Assembly (NCBI GenBank): GCA_029215795.1
Contig: JARDYH010000002.1
Span: forward strand, 363,718,973 to 363,782,972
Source of the DNA: Anniella stebbinsi
Taxonomy: Eukaryota; Chordata; Lepidosauria; Squamata; Anniellidae
Direction of reading: 5' to 3'
DNA: 64,000 nucleotides
Shown here: positions 41,933 to 53,084 of the stretch, piece after piece
How the letters are laid out: every line of letters begins with the position of its first letter
Position numbering within the stretch: the first letter of the stretch is position 1
The notes under the pieces: model-generated
What the model was told of the DNA's origin: nothing
Database searches by the model: none
The model's input: only the letters and a program-made list of their open reading frames with translations
Translations under genes and position numbers: made by a program

Positions 41933-42186
41933 GACGACACTTTAGGCAACTGCGGGAGGAAGAGGCCACGGACGGGACGTTATTTTTGGAGTGCCCTACA
42001 CACGACACGTTGCTCCTACCCCCGTCGCGCAGCTGAAAGTCGCAGCCTTGTAATAAGCAACGGAGCTCTGAAAAGCAATGGAGCAGCCTGTTGTTTCCCC
42101 CCATTGTTTAATGATGTACCGTCAGTTGTGTGTGCGTTGTGTGTCGCCCGACACACGACACGATAAGCAACACAACCGTAGAATCA
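41933..42186. repeat. CpG-rich unclassified element
   Basis: Begins TTAGTTCGGACGACAC, an end-like motif similar to family C, and contains several ACACGACACG and CGTTGTGTGTCGCCCG motifs plus AATAAGCAACGGAGC. Terminal inverted repeats are not clean, so its class and ends are uncertain. Confidence 0.4.
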
Positions 42187-42189
42187 TTG

Positions 42190-42357
42190 TTCTAAAGTCT
42201 CCCTGGGAAGACAAAAGTTGTCTTAAATGTACATTGTTTTTGTATGCGATCTGTTTTTATGTTTTTATGTTTTGTATATTGTTTTTTAATGTTTCATGTT
42301 TTAATCTTTGTAAACCGCCCAGAGAGCTTCAGCTATGGGGCAGTATGGAAATGTAAT

Positions 42358-42390
<33 letters not shown>
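42190..42390 (+). mobile_element. L2-clade LINE 3' tail
   Basis: GTAAACCGCCCAGAGAGCTTC followed by AGCTATGGGGCAGTATGG and a (TAA)n tail; same 3' end consensus as the long LINE. Confidence 0.8.
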
Positions 42391-42463
42391 CTAAAACCAG
42401 TTTTAACTTTGTCGTATCAATAGCCCCCCTCTCTGTCAACAACAACAAACAAAAGACATCAGG

Positions 42464-42774
42464 TAGGCTGACCATATGAAAAGGAGGACAGGGCTCATGT
42501 AACTTTAACAGTTGTAGAGAAAAGGGGAATTTCATTTGTATGCAATTAGTTCCTGGTGAAATTCCCTCTTCATCACAACAGTTAAAGTTGCAGGCACTAT
42601 ACTAGAGTGACCATATACAAAAGAAGGCAGGGCCCCTGCAACTTTAACTGTTGTGATGAAGAGGGAATTTCACCAGGAACTAATTGCATACAAATGACAC
42701 TGGCTGAAATTCCCTTTTCTCTACAACTGTTAAAGTTACATGAGCCCTGACCTCCTTTTCAGAGGGTCAGCCTA
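42464..42774 (+). mobile_element. hAT-like foldback MITE, copy 4
   Basis: TAGGCTGACC to GGTCAGCCTA, 311 bp. The left arm lacks about 9 bases around the CAGCCAGTG segment. Flanks ACATCAGG and CAGTTAAG do not match, so its target duplication is lost or one end recombined. Confidence 0.8.
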
Positions 42775-42999
42775 CAGTTAAGGCATTGGGACTGTAATGT
42801 CAAGACAGACCTCTGTGCCCTCCTCTTCATGGCGCCTCTTCTGCTGCATGGCAGTGGCGGCAGCAGGAGGCGCCCCCCACATTGATGCTCCTTCTGCCCA
42901 TCTACAGTGGAAGGAGCGCCAGGATGGGTTTTCCTGCTGCCGCACCTGTGCCTGCCCAACAGCAGCTGTAGTTGCAGCTGGGAACATCGCCCCCCCCCC

Positions 43000-43300
43000 A
43001 CTCTAAGGTAAGTGTTTTTTTATTGTTTTTTAAAATGTGGGGGAGGACAGCGGAGGCAGTGCAGCGAGCTTATGGCTCACTGGTCCAATCCCTTCCCTGC
43101 CCAGCCCGCTCCGAGCTAAAAAAGTTGGGGTAAATGCCCGACTTTTTTAGAGCGGAGCTTTGGGGCTTTTCCCCGCCGTAGCTATGGAGTGGCGGCAGCG
43201 TCATGCAATCCACCTGCCACCACTCCGAAGCTACTGTGGGGAAAAGCGCCCGTCTAGAGTCTCTTTTAGGGAAAGGGCTTCTTCACATAAAGCAGAATTC
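43000..43300. other. hairpin-rich GC segment
   Basis: Two inverted pairs: GCTCCGAGCTAAAAAAG / CTTTTTTAGAGCGGAGC-like and GGGGCTTTTCCCCGCCG / GTGGGGAAAAGCGCCC-like. It suggests a degraded foldback element; no gene. Confidence 0.4.
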
Positions 43301-43689
43301 GTTGATGGAACGCGTTGCCACAATGGTGGCTGTTAGCTGAGGACACCCATCACCGACCTAGTGACCTCTAGATGTACTGTTCTCCAACTACCACCATTTT
43401 CAAGCAGCATAGCCATGATGGCCGGGGGATTATGGGTGTCTTTTAAAAGGACTTTGTGGAAGGGACTTTTTGGAGAGGGAAGCTGCATGGTTGCTGCGGA
43501 GTGCGAACGACACCATGTATCATGAACGACCCTGATATACTTTTGCTCCGCACTGCATCACCTATGTAGATTGGGCCCTAGTGGAATGCCACCACTGGAC
43601 GCTGAACTTGGAGTCCCTCCTGAGAAATGGGCCGAAACATTGTCCCATTTCACATTGTGGGGCGGGGGATTTCAGCTTGGTTTTAGCTG

Positions 43690-43872
43690 TTCACATCCCG
43701 TCACTCTTGTGATCTTCCTGTTGTCGGCTACTGTTGGAAATCACATCCTGGGCTACATGGACTCTTGCCCAGATACAAGAGGAGCTCTCTATGTTTTCTT
43801 GGGGCCTTTGGCTGACCTGTGTTGGAGAGGAAATCAAGTGCTAGACTAGGTGGACCTTGGGCCTCATCTGGC
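43690..43872 (+). mobile_element. CR1-like LINE 3' fragment, diverged
   Basis: GTGCTAGACTAGGTGGACCTTGGGCC matches the end of the 62510 type. The upstream part is weakly similar. Confidence 0.45.
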
Positions 43873-44214
43873 AAGGCGCAACTCGGCAGCTATTCAATAT
43901 GTTCCCAGGCACAATTCTGTTAATTGGGTGAGGTTGCAAACGCAGGCTTCTTGCTGCTGTTCAAAGCGGGACGGTGACCAGTTGGGACCGAGCCTCCTTC
44001 AGGCTTGTGTGCTGCCTCAATGGACTGGCATATTAGGTTGCCGCTGGAGACTGTCATTGTTGAGTAGAACATGGGTGCCACATCATCTCTGAAGGGTCAG
44101 CATGCTGGTAATTAAGAACAAGAGCCACCTGGCGGGGTCATAGAATGACAAGTAGCTGTGTGCAAGCCGAGGCTGGGGTGGGGGGAAACCAATGACAGCA
44201 GAAATGTGCTTGCT

Positions 44215-44470
44215 TTCACCCGGGTGCAATTAATGTCATTAAATTCTAGAAAGGCTCTCAGTTTCGGCAGATAACGTGATAAGGCAGGTAGGCTTGCCTG
44301 ATGTCATGGAAGGTGCCTCAGACTGCGGACAAATCAGTTATAGACAAACAGAGCCATGCTGTGCTATCATGCTCCACTTAATTAACATGTTTATTCATTC
44401 GTAATTCATGTGGTTTGTGCTTTAATTCTCCCAGCCCTGGATTTCGTGATCTTGCTGCTTATGCCCCTGT
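44215..44470. other. candidate conserved noncoding block
   Basis: Repeat-free, with GCAATTAATGTCATTAAATTC, CAGATAACGTGATAAGG, CACTTAATTAACATG and TTCGTAATTCATG. The dense homeodomain-like and GATA-like cores fit an enhancer. Inference only. Confidence 0.35.
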
Positions 44471-44484
44471 CTGCTTTGTCAACA

Positions 44485-44740
44485 TAGGAGTGCGCAGCAC
44501 ATTTCATTAGGGTGTGCCCCCAGTGCTGAATTGAGGGGAACCAGTACTACCTCACATGATTTGGAAGCTACACTTCTATTAATGCAGCCCAAAAGGGCAT
44601 TTGCCTTTTTTGCAGCCACATCACACTGTTGGCTCATGTTCAGCTTGTGATATATAACAATTCCAAGATCCTTCTCGCTTGTCGTATTGCTGAGCCAAGT
44701 ATCCCCCGTCTTGTGACTGAAAGGTGAATAGGAGCACAAT
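44485..44740 (-). mobile_element. CR1 LINE internal fragment
   Basis: Antisense of the CR1 RT C-terminus: the minus strand encodes KTGDTWLSNTTSEKDLGIV and KKANALLGCINRSVASKS, as in the better copy at 60966-61445. Frame broken, truncated. Confidence 0.85.
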
Positions 44741-45880
44741 TTAAAAGCTCCTCCCTAAATTAAGGCTGCATGCATATGGAGGGTTTTCTTTTATTTCTTT
44801 TCGTTGGCTTTAAATTGGAAATGTTTACCAAAAAGGATTCTTTCTCTCTCTCTATTTTTAACAGTTTCTAACGTTTTGGAGAATGATGTACATTGCCCGC
44901 AATTCCTTGAGGAATAGGTAGGACAAAAATAAAACAACAACAACGAAATGTCTCAAAGCATCTTAAAGATTAACAAATATATTATGGCATAAACTTTCAT
45001 GGATTACAGCCGTCTTCGTCAGATGATGTAGTCTCTTCTATGAAATCTTATACCATAGCTAGGCATGCAATTTCACCAATATAGAACAACGTTAGATGGT
45101 CTATCCGTTTTAAATTTGGGGAAATCCTCTTCAGTAGGTTTGGGAAAGAACAAAGAGTTTCAGATAAGACAATAATGCAAAGCAAAGCACTTACCTTTTC
45201 ACTGCTTTCTTCATTATTATAGAACTACTTTTTCAGATTGCTTATGCTAATACGTGGATGGTTTGATTAATATTGTCTAATGAATTAATATATTGATCTT
45301 TCTTACTATTTTTTTCTGTTCTAATTTACTATTGTGATCATTTTATGTTTCAATTGTTTTCAAAATACCTAGAACAGTTAAAACATGACATTAATGCATT
45401 AGTAAATTAGAAAGTTGAATATTTTAATTCATTAGTCAAATATTGATCAAATCACAGGCACACATATGCACACAGAACCCCCTTCCAATAAGCATATCAA
45501 AACCTGAGAGTGACTCTCAAATAGATTCCAAGATGCAGAACAATTTATTCATTTTAATCTATAGCCCAACCCATTTTAGGACATGCCTACTCAGAAATCA
45601 ATCCCATTGGATTCAATGGTGCTTGCTTACTCCAAGGCAAAGGGATACAGGATTGCAGTCTATATAATGTTTTGACCCTTGTCAAAAGTTCATGGATATA
45701 TAACAAAAATCCCAGCAATAAAAAAATGATAATACTTCAGATGAATTTGTTCATCTTTAAGGTGCCCTGTTTTTGCTGCAACAGCCTAATATTTCCCACT
45801 GGGAATCGGAGGGCTGAATGAGTCAGTGATCATTCGCTTATGGAGGAGCTGGACAGGCAGGCTCCAAAAGCAGCAGCAGC
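44741..45880. other. intergenic, no gene recognised
   Basis: Strongly AT-rich. About 45540-45660 has AAACC-CATTGGATTCAATGG-like motifs common in degraded repeats. No gene seen. Confidence 0.4.
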
Positions 45881-45922
45881 AGCAGGCAGGCAGGCAGGCA
45901 GGCAGGCAGGCGGGCGGGCAGG
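45880..45922. repeat. (CAGG)n microsatellite
   Basis: About 9 GCAG units, preceded by a short CAG run. Confidence 0.9.
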
Positions 45923-46120
45923 ATCAGGGAGACAAGGCTCTGCTCCTTCAAGCGATGCTCTGTCCCTCACCACGCACGCATGGGTCCAAGAAAGGTGAGC
46001 CAGCCGCTCGAAGTGGGCGCCACATGTGTGAGGGAAAGGATCACTGGAAGGGGCCAAGGAAATGCCCCCCCCCCCGATATCTTCGAGGGAAGCTCCCTCC
46101 CTTCACTCCCATCGGCACGG

Positions 46121-46183
46121 GTGCAGGGTTCTTTCCAGAAAATAAAACAGCTGCTGCTTTATTTTCTGGAAAGCGCCCTGCAC
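46121..46183. repeat. 26-bp stem inverted repeat
   Basis: GTGCAGGG..CTTTCCAGAAAATAAA (46121-46146) is mirrored by TTTATTTTCTGGAAAG..CCCTGCAC (46158-46183) with two mismatches. Complementarity extends outward (CCATCGGCACGG / CCTCGCCAATGG). A third related arm lies at 46328-46350. It is probably the centre of a GC-rich foldback element. Confidence 0.7.
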
Positions 46184-46469
46184 CCTCGCCAATGGGAGGG
46201 GGGGAGCTTCTTAAAGACAGGCAGTGCGCTGGTGATGCAGTGCGCATGTCCTAGCCCACTAAAGAAGTCAGCCAGCGGGCAGGCAGGGAAGGGCAGGGAA
46301 CTGAAGCTGCTGCAGCTGGCTGCGCCCGCTTTATTTTCTTGAAAGCGGCACGTGCCATTGCCAGCGGGAGCAGTGGTGGGGGAAAGTGGAGCCCTCCAAA
46401 GATATTAGGGTGTGCCTGTGCACACTCGGCACACGCCGTGCGCACGCCAATGTTTGTCCATCATAAGCA

Positions 46470-46720
46470 TGAAAGAAGAGCCCTGCTGGATCAGACGAAA
46501 GCCTGTCTAATTCAGCATCCTATTTCCCACTCTGGCCAATAAGATGCCCCCATGGGAATCATAGAAACAAAGAATGGTAGAGTTGGAAGGGGCCTATAAG
46601 GCCATCGAGTCCAACCTACAAGCAGGACATGGGGGCAAGAGCCTTCTCCTGATTGTGGCCTGTTACTTTGCGAAAAGGCAAGTGAGAAATTGGCAGTGCT
46701 CCTGACACATGGAGACACTC
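46470..46720 (-). mobile_element. CR1-like LINE 3' fragment with a CR1 tail inserted
   Basis: GAGCCCTGCTGGATCAGACG and, after an interruption, ACAAGCAGGACATGGGGGCA match the antisense of the 62510-type element. The interruption at 46558-46617 is a 60-bp CR1 3' end (AATGGTAGAGTTGGAAGGGG). Confidence 0.7.
46558..46617 (-). mobile_element. very short CR1 3' end
   Basis: AATCATAGAAACAAAGAATGG and GGGGCCTATAAGGCCATCGA: extreme 5' truncation, nested in another LINE fragment. Confidence 0.75.
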
Positions 46721-46929
46721 CCTACTGGTTAGCCTTGCCAACAACTGGCACCAGCCAAGGCAGGGGATAGATTATGTGGTCACCACCATGCTAATCTCTT
46801 CTTGCTCCACCCTGCACTAGTTGGCTTTGTCTTCCACAAGGATATCTTGCCCTTTTGATCCATCGTTCAGAACTTGGACAATAGATCAGCCTTCTCCAAC
46901 CTGGTACCCTTCAAGTTAGACTATGGCCC

Positions 46930-47520
46930 TTTCGGCATCTACATTCCTTTCGCAACAGAGGAGGGGTGATTGCGAGTTTCCCCGCTTCCGCGATCAGCAC
47001 TCATGTGGGCAAAGTTTTCGGCAATTTCAGGAGTGCTGTTGCGGGAGGACGTGTGTCCTGGGACGGCGCTTCCGCATGTGGATCGGCAGAAGTGGGCAGG
47101 GCTATGCAGATGACGCAGCTACAGAGCTGTTTTTATGACCCGGGAGGGATGCGCATGACCACAAATGCACAGCAACACATGGGGTGGATAGGAAGTCCAT
47201 CAAATGTGCGATGCTGCACACAGATATGTTTGTATTTAAAAAACGATACACTCTCGGTGCCAAAACATGCTGATACACATCCAAAACATGTGGCAAAAAT
47301 GGCGTGTGGGTTCACTCCCACATACCTCCGAAACCGCTGGACATGCCCCTGGCAGCTGGTTGGGTGTTCACTGTGCCAGGAAGTTGCACTAAACAGCAAC
47401 AGCTTCGCAAAGGGGGGGGGCACACCAGCTGCGGACTTTGGGGTTGTCGTGAGAGAGCTGAAAAAACCGTGACAAAAGCAGTCAGCGATATTCCTGAATA
47501 ATTGAGAGGCGGAGCCGAGA
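46930..47520. other. CpG-containing segment, no gene recognised
   Basis: Relatively CpG-rich, with CGCTTCCGCGATCAGC, GGACGGCGCTTCCGCATG and a poly(G) run. It resembles nonautonomous DNA-transposon sequence elsewhere in the window, but termini were not found. Confidence 0.3.
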
Positions 47521-47989
47521 TCACCACGGGAGCAGGGGAACGCCATGTGGCCCGTAAGCGACAACTGTGATACAATCCTGGAGAAAATGGCTGGCGTAGA
47601 CACCCTCTACAACTCCCACCTTCCCCAACCGTCATGGCCAGCACATGGGCCAATACATCTGGAGAGCGTGAGGTTGGGAGAGGCTGCAGAAGACACTTGC
47701 CTTGAGAAAGATTTGAGAACAAGCTGAGATTGTTTCCTTTTCTCCGGCGCAGTCCCCCAAAAATGATGATCACGCAACCGTAACAGGGCATCGACTCAAA
47801 CAACAAGCGATCTGAAGGGAAGATGCATAGAATCCCATTAACCCAAACCCTCTCAGGCATTTTCTCTTCACCCATCCCTCCCTCATCACAACTAAGAGAG
47901 ACGAAAGAATGAGACAAGGGGAGTGAAAGCCTTTGTTCCGATGTCAACACTAACCCATAACAGTTCCTGAGCTTGCAGCCATGGAGGGG

Positions 47990-48290
47990 GGAAAAAACCC
48001 TTCATTTTGGCCCCGAGGTGATATTTACCGCCGTATGAATTAATCACATTCTATCCGCTCCTGCATTAAGTCTCTAAAGCACGCTGAAGGCAGATATGCC
48101 AAGAAAGCCAGTTTTAGCCACTGCAGGGGGAAAGCTCCTATGGCACCATTTCTGCCTCCTGGTAATTTTTTGTTTCCAAATGAGAAGTATTACGATTATG
48201 AACAGTTGACATTAAACCTCAGAGCAATTTCATGAGCTGGTTTACTGTCGCAAAGAGATAAATCAAGCCGTTCGCTGCACAATGTCCAGG
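47990..48290. other. candidate conserved noncoding block
   Basis: Repeat-free sequence with ATATTTACCGCCGTATG, GAATTAATCACATTC and CAGTTGACATTAAACC. No coding frame of merit. Looks like conserved regulatory DNA; unproven. Confidence 0.35.
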
Positions 48291-49154
48291 ATTTGCTTTC
48301 CCCAGCCCAGTGTTGTAGGGTTGTGTTGGACTCCAGATGTGTTGGCAGAGCCACACATCTGGAGAGAAGTGGGGGAGGGGGGAAGGCTGGACTAGAAAAG
48401 TGGGGGGGGGTGCTTGTGAGATGACACACAGGCTCTCTCTCCTACAATGGAAATGGACCTTCACAAATATTTGCTTTGGAGTTTCGAATGAACAATTCTG
48501 AAGGGGAATTCTCGTGTTTCTTGTGTGTGATGATCGAACTCTCAACTTGATAGTCAAATGCTGGTGTGTGCTGGCATATCTTGATTCCTGTGATTTTGGA
48601 AAGATGAACACTCTTAAATGGTTCACTGTCAAATGCCGACTGCTTCCGCGTGTTGCCCACCAAAGGCATTCAGATAATAAACGGCAATGCATGTGATCTG
48701 TCCAATGGTATGAAAACCCCATTATATGTCAACTATCACCTAGCATCTTAGCTGCTATTGCCTGGCAAGGATGAAATGCTGCAAATTAAATGCGACAATT
48801 CTGTGGTTTCTACACCGAAGAAGACCAGGGTCTATAGGCAGTTACATTTTGCTCTTAGACACCCCGCAGTCGCCATAGGAAACCTGCCTCAGCTAGGGGT
48901 GAAATAAAGTTCCACAGGAGTATGACATTCGGCATACTGCATGTCGACCTTCTCAATTCGAAGCAACATAACATTTTGCTTTTGAAACTTGTTTTGAAAA
49001 TATACTTGAAAACAGGGAGGGTCAATTAAGGGCCCGCTAGAAGAATTCAAGCCATCAGATGAGGAGGGGCAGATTCAGTTTTCCCAAGTATGTTGGTAGC
49101 TACCCCTGTGTTCCCCCCATCTGGAGGATCCCTCACTTGGCACCACAGGGAGAT

Positions 49155-49350
49155 GCCATAGCTCCGTGACTGAGCACTGGCTTCTTTGCGTGCAGAACGT
49201 CCCCAGTTCGATCCCTGGCATTTCCAGGTAGGGGTGGAAAATCCTCTGCCTGAGATCCCGGAGGACCATTGCTACCAGTCAGTGTTGACGATTCTGGGCT
49301 GGATGGACCAGGCTCTGACTTTGTAGAAGGCAGCTTCTGGTGTTCCTAGA
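49155..49350 (+). mobile_element. tRNA-derived SINE
   Basis: Head CCATAGCTCCGTGACTGAGC (A-box-like) and CCCAGTTCGATCCCTGGC (B box) resemble tRNA-Ala. The body ATTTCCAGGTAGGGGTGG, CAGTGTTGACGATTCTGGGC and GGATGGACCAGGCTCTGAC continues to a GTGTTCCTAG end. It is a polymerase III SINE, not a functional tRNA. Confidence 0.75.
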
Positions 49351-49564
49351 TGCTTTTTTAAAAATTATTTTAATGGGCTGATGCTTTGTGCCTTTAAGAT
49401 GTATGAGAGATGTAAATTTAGCAGATCCATAAAAAATTGGGAATCCTAGTTCCAAAAGGCAATAAATGTTGAGTGAACAGACCTACCAGCAGCAGCATTA
49501 ATATTGCCCACCAAACAATTCATTATTTATTGGGTTATATTTGCCCTCTGATGTCTTCCCTCCT

Positions 49565-49884
49565 TAGGTTGACCTGATAAAATCCAGGTCAGGGCTCATG
49601 TAACTTTAACAGTTGTAGAGAAAAGGGAATTTCAGCCAGTGTCATTTGTATACAATTAGTTCCTGGTGAAATTCCCTCTTCATCATAACAGTTAAAGTTG
49701 CAGGGGCCCTGCCTTCTTTTGTATATGGTCACTCTAGTATAGTGCCTGCACCTTTAACTGTTGTGATGAAGAGCGAATTTCACCAGGGACTAATTGCATA
49801 CAAATGACACTGGCTGAAATTCCCTTTTCTCTACAACTGTTAAAGTTACATGAGCCCTGACCTGGATTTTATCTGGTCATCCTA
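49565..49884 (-). mobile_element. hAT-like foldback MITE, copy 5
   Basis: TAGGTTGACC to GGTCATCCTA, with perfect 8-bp flanks TCCCTCCT (49557-49564 and 49885-49892). The spacer is in opposite orientation to copies 1-4. Belongs to the AGATAAAATCCAGG end subfamily. Confidence 0.9.
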
Positions 49885-50215
49885 TCCCTCCTACTCTCTG
49901 TCTTCTGCTCCTCCTCTCCATTGCCATCACTCGCTTGCCCAGACTCCTGGTGGGCAAGCAAAGGAGCAGGAGGTGGCAACCGTCACTGCCCAATCTAGGA
50001 AAGGGGCAGATGAATGATTAGCATCAGCCACTGTTCCTTTCCTCCACGGCCGCTTGCCTGCCTGCCTGCCTGCCTGGAGAAGGCAGATGGGGAAATAGGA
50101 CCATGATGCCAGTGAGGAGCAACCTCAGGGGACCCCTAGAGGCAGTAGCCCCACTTGGGCCTTGGGAATGTTAGGATCTGCCCCTAGATGCTGAGCTCCA
50201 CTGTTGGCCCTCCGT

Positions 50216-50535
50216 TAGGGTGACCAGATAAAATCCAGGTCAGGGCTCATGTAACTTTAACAGTCGTAGAGAAAAGGGAATTTCAGCCAGTGCCATTTGT
50301 ATGCAATTAGTTCCTGGTGAAATTCCCTCTTCAACACAACAGTTAAAGTTGCAGGGGCCCTGCCTTCTTTTGTATCTGGTCACTCTAGTATAGTGCCTGC
50401 AACTTTAACTGTTGTGATGAAGAGGGGATTTCACCAGGGACTAATTGCATACAAATGACACTGGCTGAAATTCCCTTTTCTCTACAACTGTTAAAGTTAC
50501 ATGAGCCCTGACCTGGATTTTATCCGGTCACCCTA
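50216..50535 (-). mobile_element. hAT-like foldback MITE, copy 6
   Basis: TAGGGTGACC to GGTCACCCTA, 320 bp, same orientation and subfamily as copy 5, which lies 331 bases upstream. Flanks CCCTCCGT and CCTCTGTG are only partly alike. Confidence 0.85.
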
Positions 50536-50869
50536 CCTCTGTGTGTGGATTCCTGCTATCTGCAGGTCTGGAGGTCTTAGATGCTGCCCGTATGAACTGG
50601 CCACAAGCAAGGCAGTTGTGTGCTGCTTGTGAGCCTGCAGCATCACAGGCCACCAAGCAACCAATGCTGGGATCTCTGTTTTGTGCTGTAATAGTAGAGG
50701 GGCTGCAAACCCCAAAGCACCCCCTCCTATGCTGCCTTTGTCTTAGGCAACGTGGCAGGAGGACATGGCCCTGATGAAACCCACCGCAGCACCACTGTAC
50801 TTGGGCTCGGAGTACCTTTTCCCTCACCACAGTATAGCCACATCCTGCCCTTGCTTTGAGATCTTCAAG

Positions 50870-51253
50870 GGAGGCCCTTCCCTCAGTCCCACCACCATCC
50901 CAGGCACGTCTGGCGGAAACGCGGGAGAGGGCCTTCTCGGTGGCTGCTCCAGTGCTCTGGAACTCCCTTCCCTGGGAAGCTAGACTGGCTCCCTCCTAGA
51001 TGTGTTTCCGGAGGCACACAAAAACTTTCTTATTCCGACAGGCCTTTGGTGAATAATGTGGACCCCCATCTATGCTTTAAGACTTTTAATTTTAATATGT
51101 TAAATGTTGAAATGTTTTGATATTGAAACCTATTTCATTATATTTTTTTAACTTTTGTATATCTCTTATTTATAGCTTTTAACTGTATATGTTTTAATTT
51201 TGTAAAGCTGCCTTGAGGCCCAGCATTGGGCAAAAGGCGGGATATAAATAAAG

Positions 51254-51287
<34 letters not shown>

Positions 51288-51290
51288 CAC
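50870..51290 (+). mobile_element. L2-clade LINE 3' end, (ATC)-tailed subfamily
   Basis: Encodes the worn L2 C-terminus (GAGAGGGCCTTCTCGGTGGC, TCTGGAACTCCCTTCCCTGG), then a T-rich 3' UTR, GCCTTGAGGCCCAGCATTGG, AAGGCGGGATATAAATAAAG and (ATC)n at 51256-51288. Confidence 0.8.
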
Positions 51291-51597
51291 TTTCTTAGCA
51301 GGGGCTTTGGACCTTTTCCAGGTTAAGGACTGAATTCAATTGTGGAAAGTCCTGGGGGCCGAATTCCAGTGGTGGTGGCGCCAAAAAGCCAAAAATCAGC
51401 CTCGGATGTAACATCTCGGCCTCTCTATTCAGAAAAAGAAGTGTTTAAAATCGATTTAGGAAGCAATCCTACACATGATTAGGCAGAAAAATGTCCTACA
51501 ACTCCCAACATTCTCCAGCCGGTTATCCTGGCTGTGGAATGCTGGGAGTTGTAGGACTTTTTTTCTGTCTAAACATTGCATCCTTAGAAATTAATCA

Positions 51598-51598
<1 letters not shown>

Positions 51599-51633
<35 letters not shown>

Positions 51634-51634
51634 C
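51599..51634. repeat. (CA)n microsatellite
   Basis: CA repeats with one interruption. Confidence 0.95.
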
Positions 51635-52471
51635 AACTCAGAAGTGACACTCACGTAGGAAAAGCTTCCAATCCAGGCCCAAGGGTTCTCATGCCCAGCT
51701 GAGGCATCTCCCTTTAGAAATTAAGCACTCCCTGATTGCTAACCTCAGATGAGACCAGCATGACATATTCCCAAGTACAGCCCAGCGCTGCCGGTTGCTT
51801 TCCCCCCAGAGAGCAAAGGCGAGCATGGATTGGCATTCTCTGATGGGTGGGTAGGTGGGAGTGTGACGGCTGCTGTTTGTATGTGGGAGGAAATCTCACA
51901 CCAACAGGCCTGCAAGGTTGGGGCAGCAGCGATAAACTCAAGCAGCACATAATGCTGCGCGCTTCAACATATGGAGAGTCAAAGGCAGCAGGCTCAGCTG
52001 TCTGTGTGGAAGCCGCCTCAGCTCTGGCAGTAAAATAGCTAATCGCAACGACATGGCTTTAGCCCATATTGTTACTTTTCCTCTTCTTTTTCATGTTTGG
52101 CATTTGATAGGCTGCTCACACAAAGGGTTTCCGGTAATCCATGGCACCCCTTGCTCAGATCCGAAAGGGACCTTTTCAGCTCCTTCCTTGCAAAAGAGGT
52201 TTTGGCACTGCAGAATGAAGAGAATCTCAGGGTGGGGTGAGGTGGCCAGCTTGGCATGGTTGAGTATTGTTCCTGAGAAACTCCAAAACAGAAGTCTGCC
52301 AAGGATAGTTTTGCCTTCCCCAAACTGAGGCCCCTCCGATGCATTGGACTTGGGTTACAAATCCTATGATCCCCCAGGCAGCATGGCCAATGACCGTGCA
52401 AGCTGGCGGAGTCGTTGAACACATCTGTAGTGCCCCAGTTTGGCGAAGGCTGAGACAAAACCATGATTTTG

Positions 52472-52472
<1 letters not shown>

Positions 52473-52516
<44 letters not shown>
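52473..52516. repeat. (ATC)n microsatellite
   Basis: About 15 ATC units. The poly-Asp, poly-Ile, poly-Met and poly-Ser peptides predicted here are artefacts. A (GT)n(GA)n run follows at 52583-52613. Confidence 0.95.
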
Positions 52517-53084
52517 CCCTTTGCTTCCTTCTGTCTTGTTTGTGCAACCAATGGGGTGAATCGGGTCTGTGTGTGCGCGCCCATGTGTGTGTGTGTGTGT
52601 GAGAGAGAGAGAGTGTTGATGGGTGCAGAGTGTGTAGTTCCTGGTCCAATCTACCTGTTGTGTGGACACACTAACATATCCACAGTCAGAAGAAAACCTG
52701 ATAGCATCTGGACGATATTTGGTAGGAGAGCAGTGGAGGTTGTCACCTTACTGCTTCCTCCCTCTTGAAAAGGTGATGGATGTTCTTGTTGATTATCTGA
52801 CTGAGGTTGCTTTGTGTGCCTGAGGCAAGATAGGTCAGATCCATACTTAGTCATACTTAGAGTAGACTCACTGAAACCAATGGGACTTGTTTGTCATGGC
52901 CAACTGAGGTCCCATTGATTTGAATGGATCTACTCTGATGACTAAATCTAGATCCAACCCACATCACATCCTGGAGCTTATACTCTTGTGGTTGTGAAGT
53001 GGCACACCGTTGTTTACATGACACAGCCACCAATTCGCCGTCACATCATGGTCCTCATCGTGAAGATGGCATTTTCAAGATCTC

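Noticed and set aside
41933..42186. Full terminal inverted repeats for the CpG-rich element
   Set aside because: The right end does not mirror TTAGTTCGGACGACAC convincingly, so it is listed as unclassified rather than as a defined MITE.
42790..43010. A small Ala/Cys-rich exon in overlapping frames
   Set aside because: No domain, splice context or frame preference. Composition explains the open frames on both strands.
47312..47950. A 212-residue minus-strand frame
   Set aside because: No domain, skewed composition and no supporting signals. Probably a chance open frame in moderately GC-rich DNA.
49155..49230. A possible tRNA-Ala gene
   Set aside because: The cloverleaf is incomplete and a SINE body follows directly, as at 58560 and 9540, so it is a SINE head.
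52072..52768. Frames with poly-Asp, poly-Met, poly-Ile or poly-Ser tracts
   Set aside because: They are all translations of the (ATC)n microsatellite at 52473-52516.
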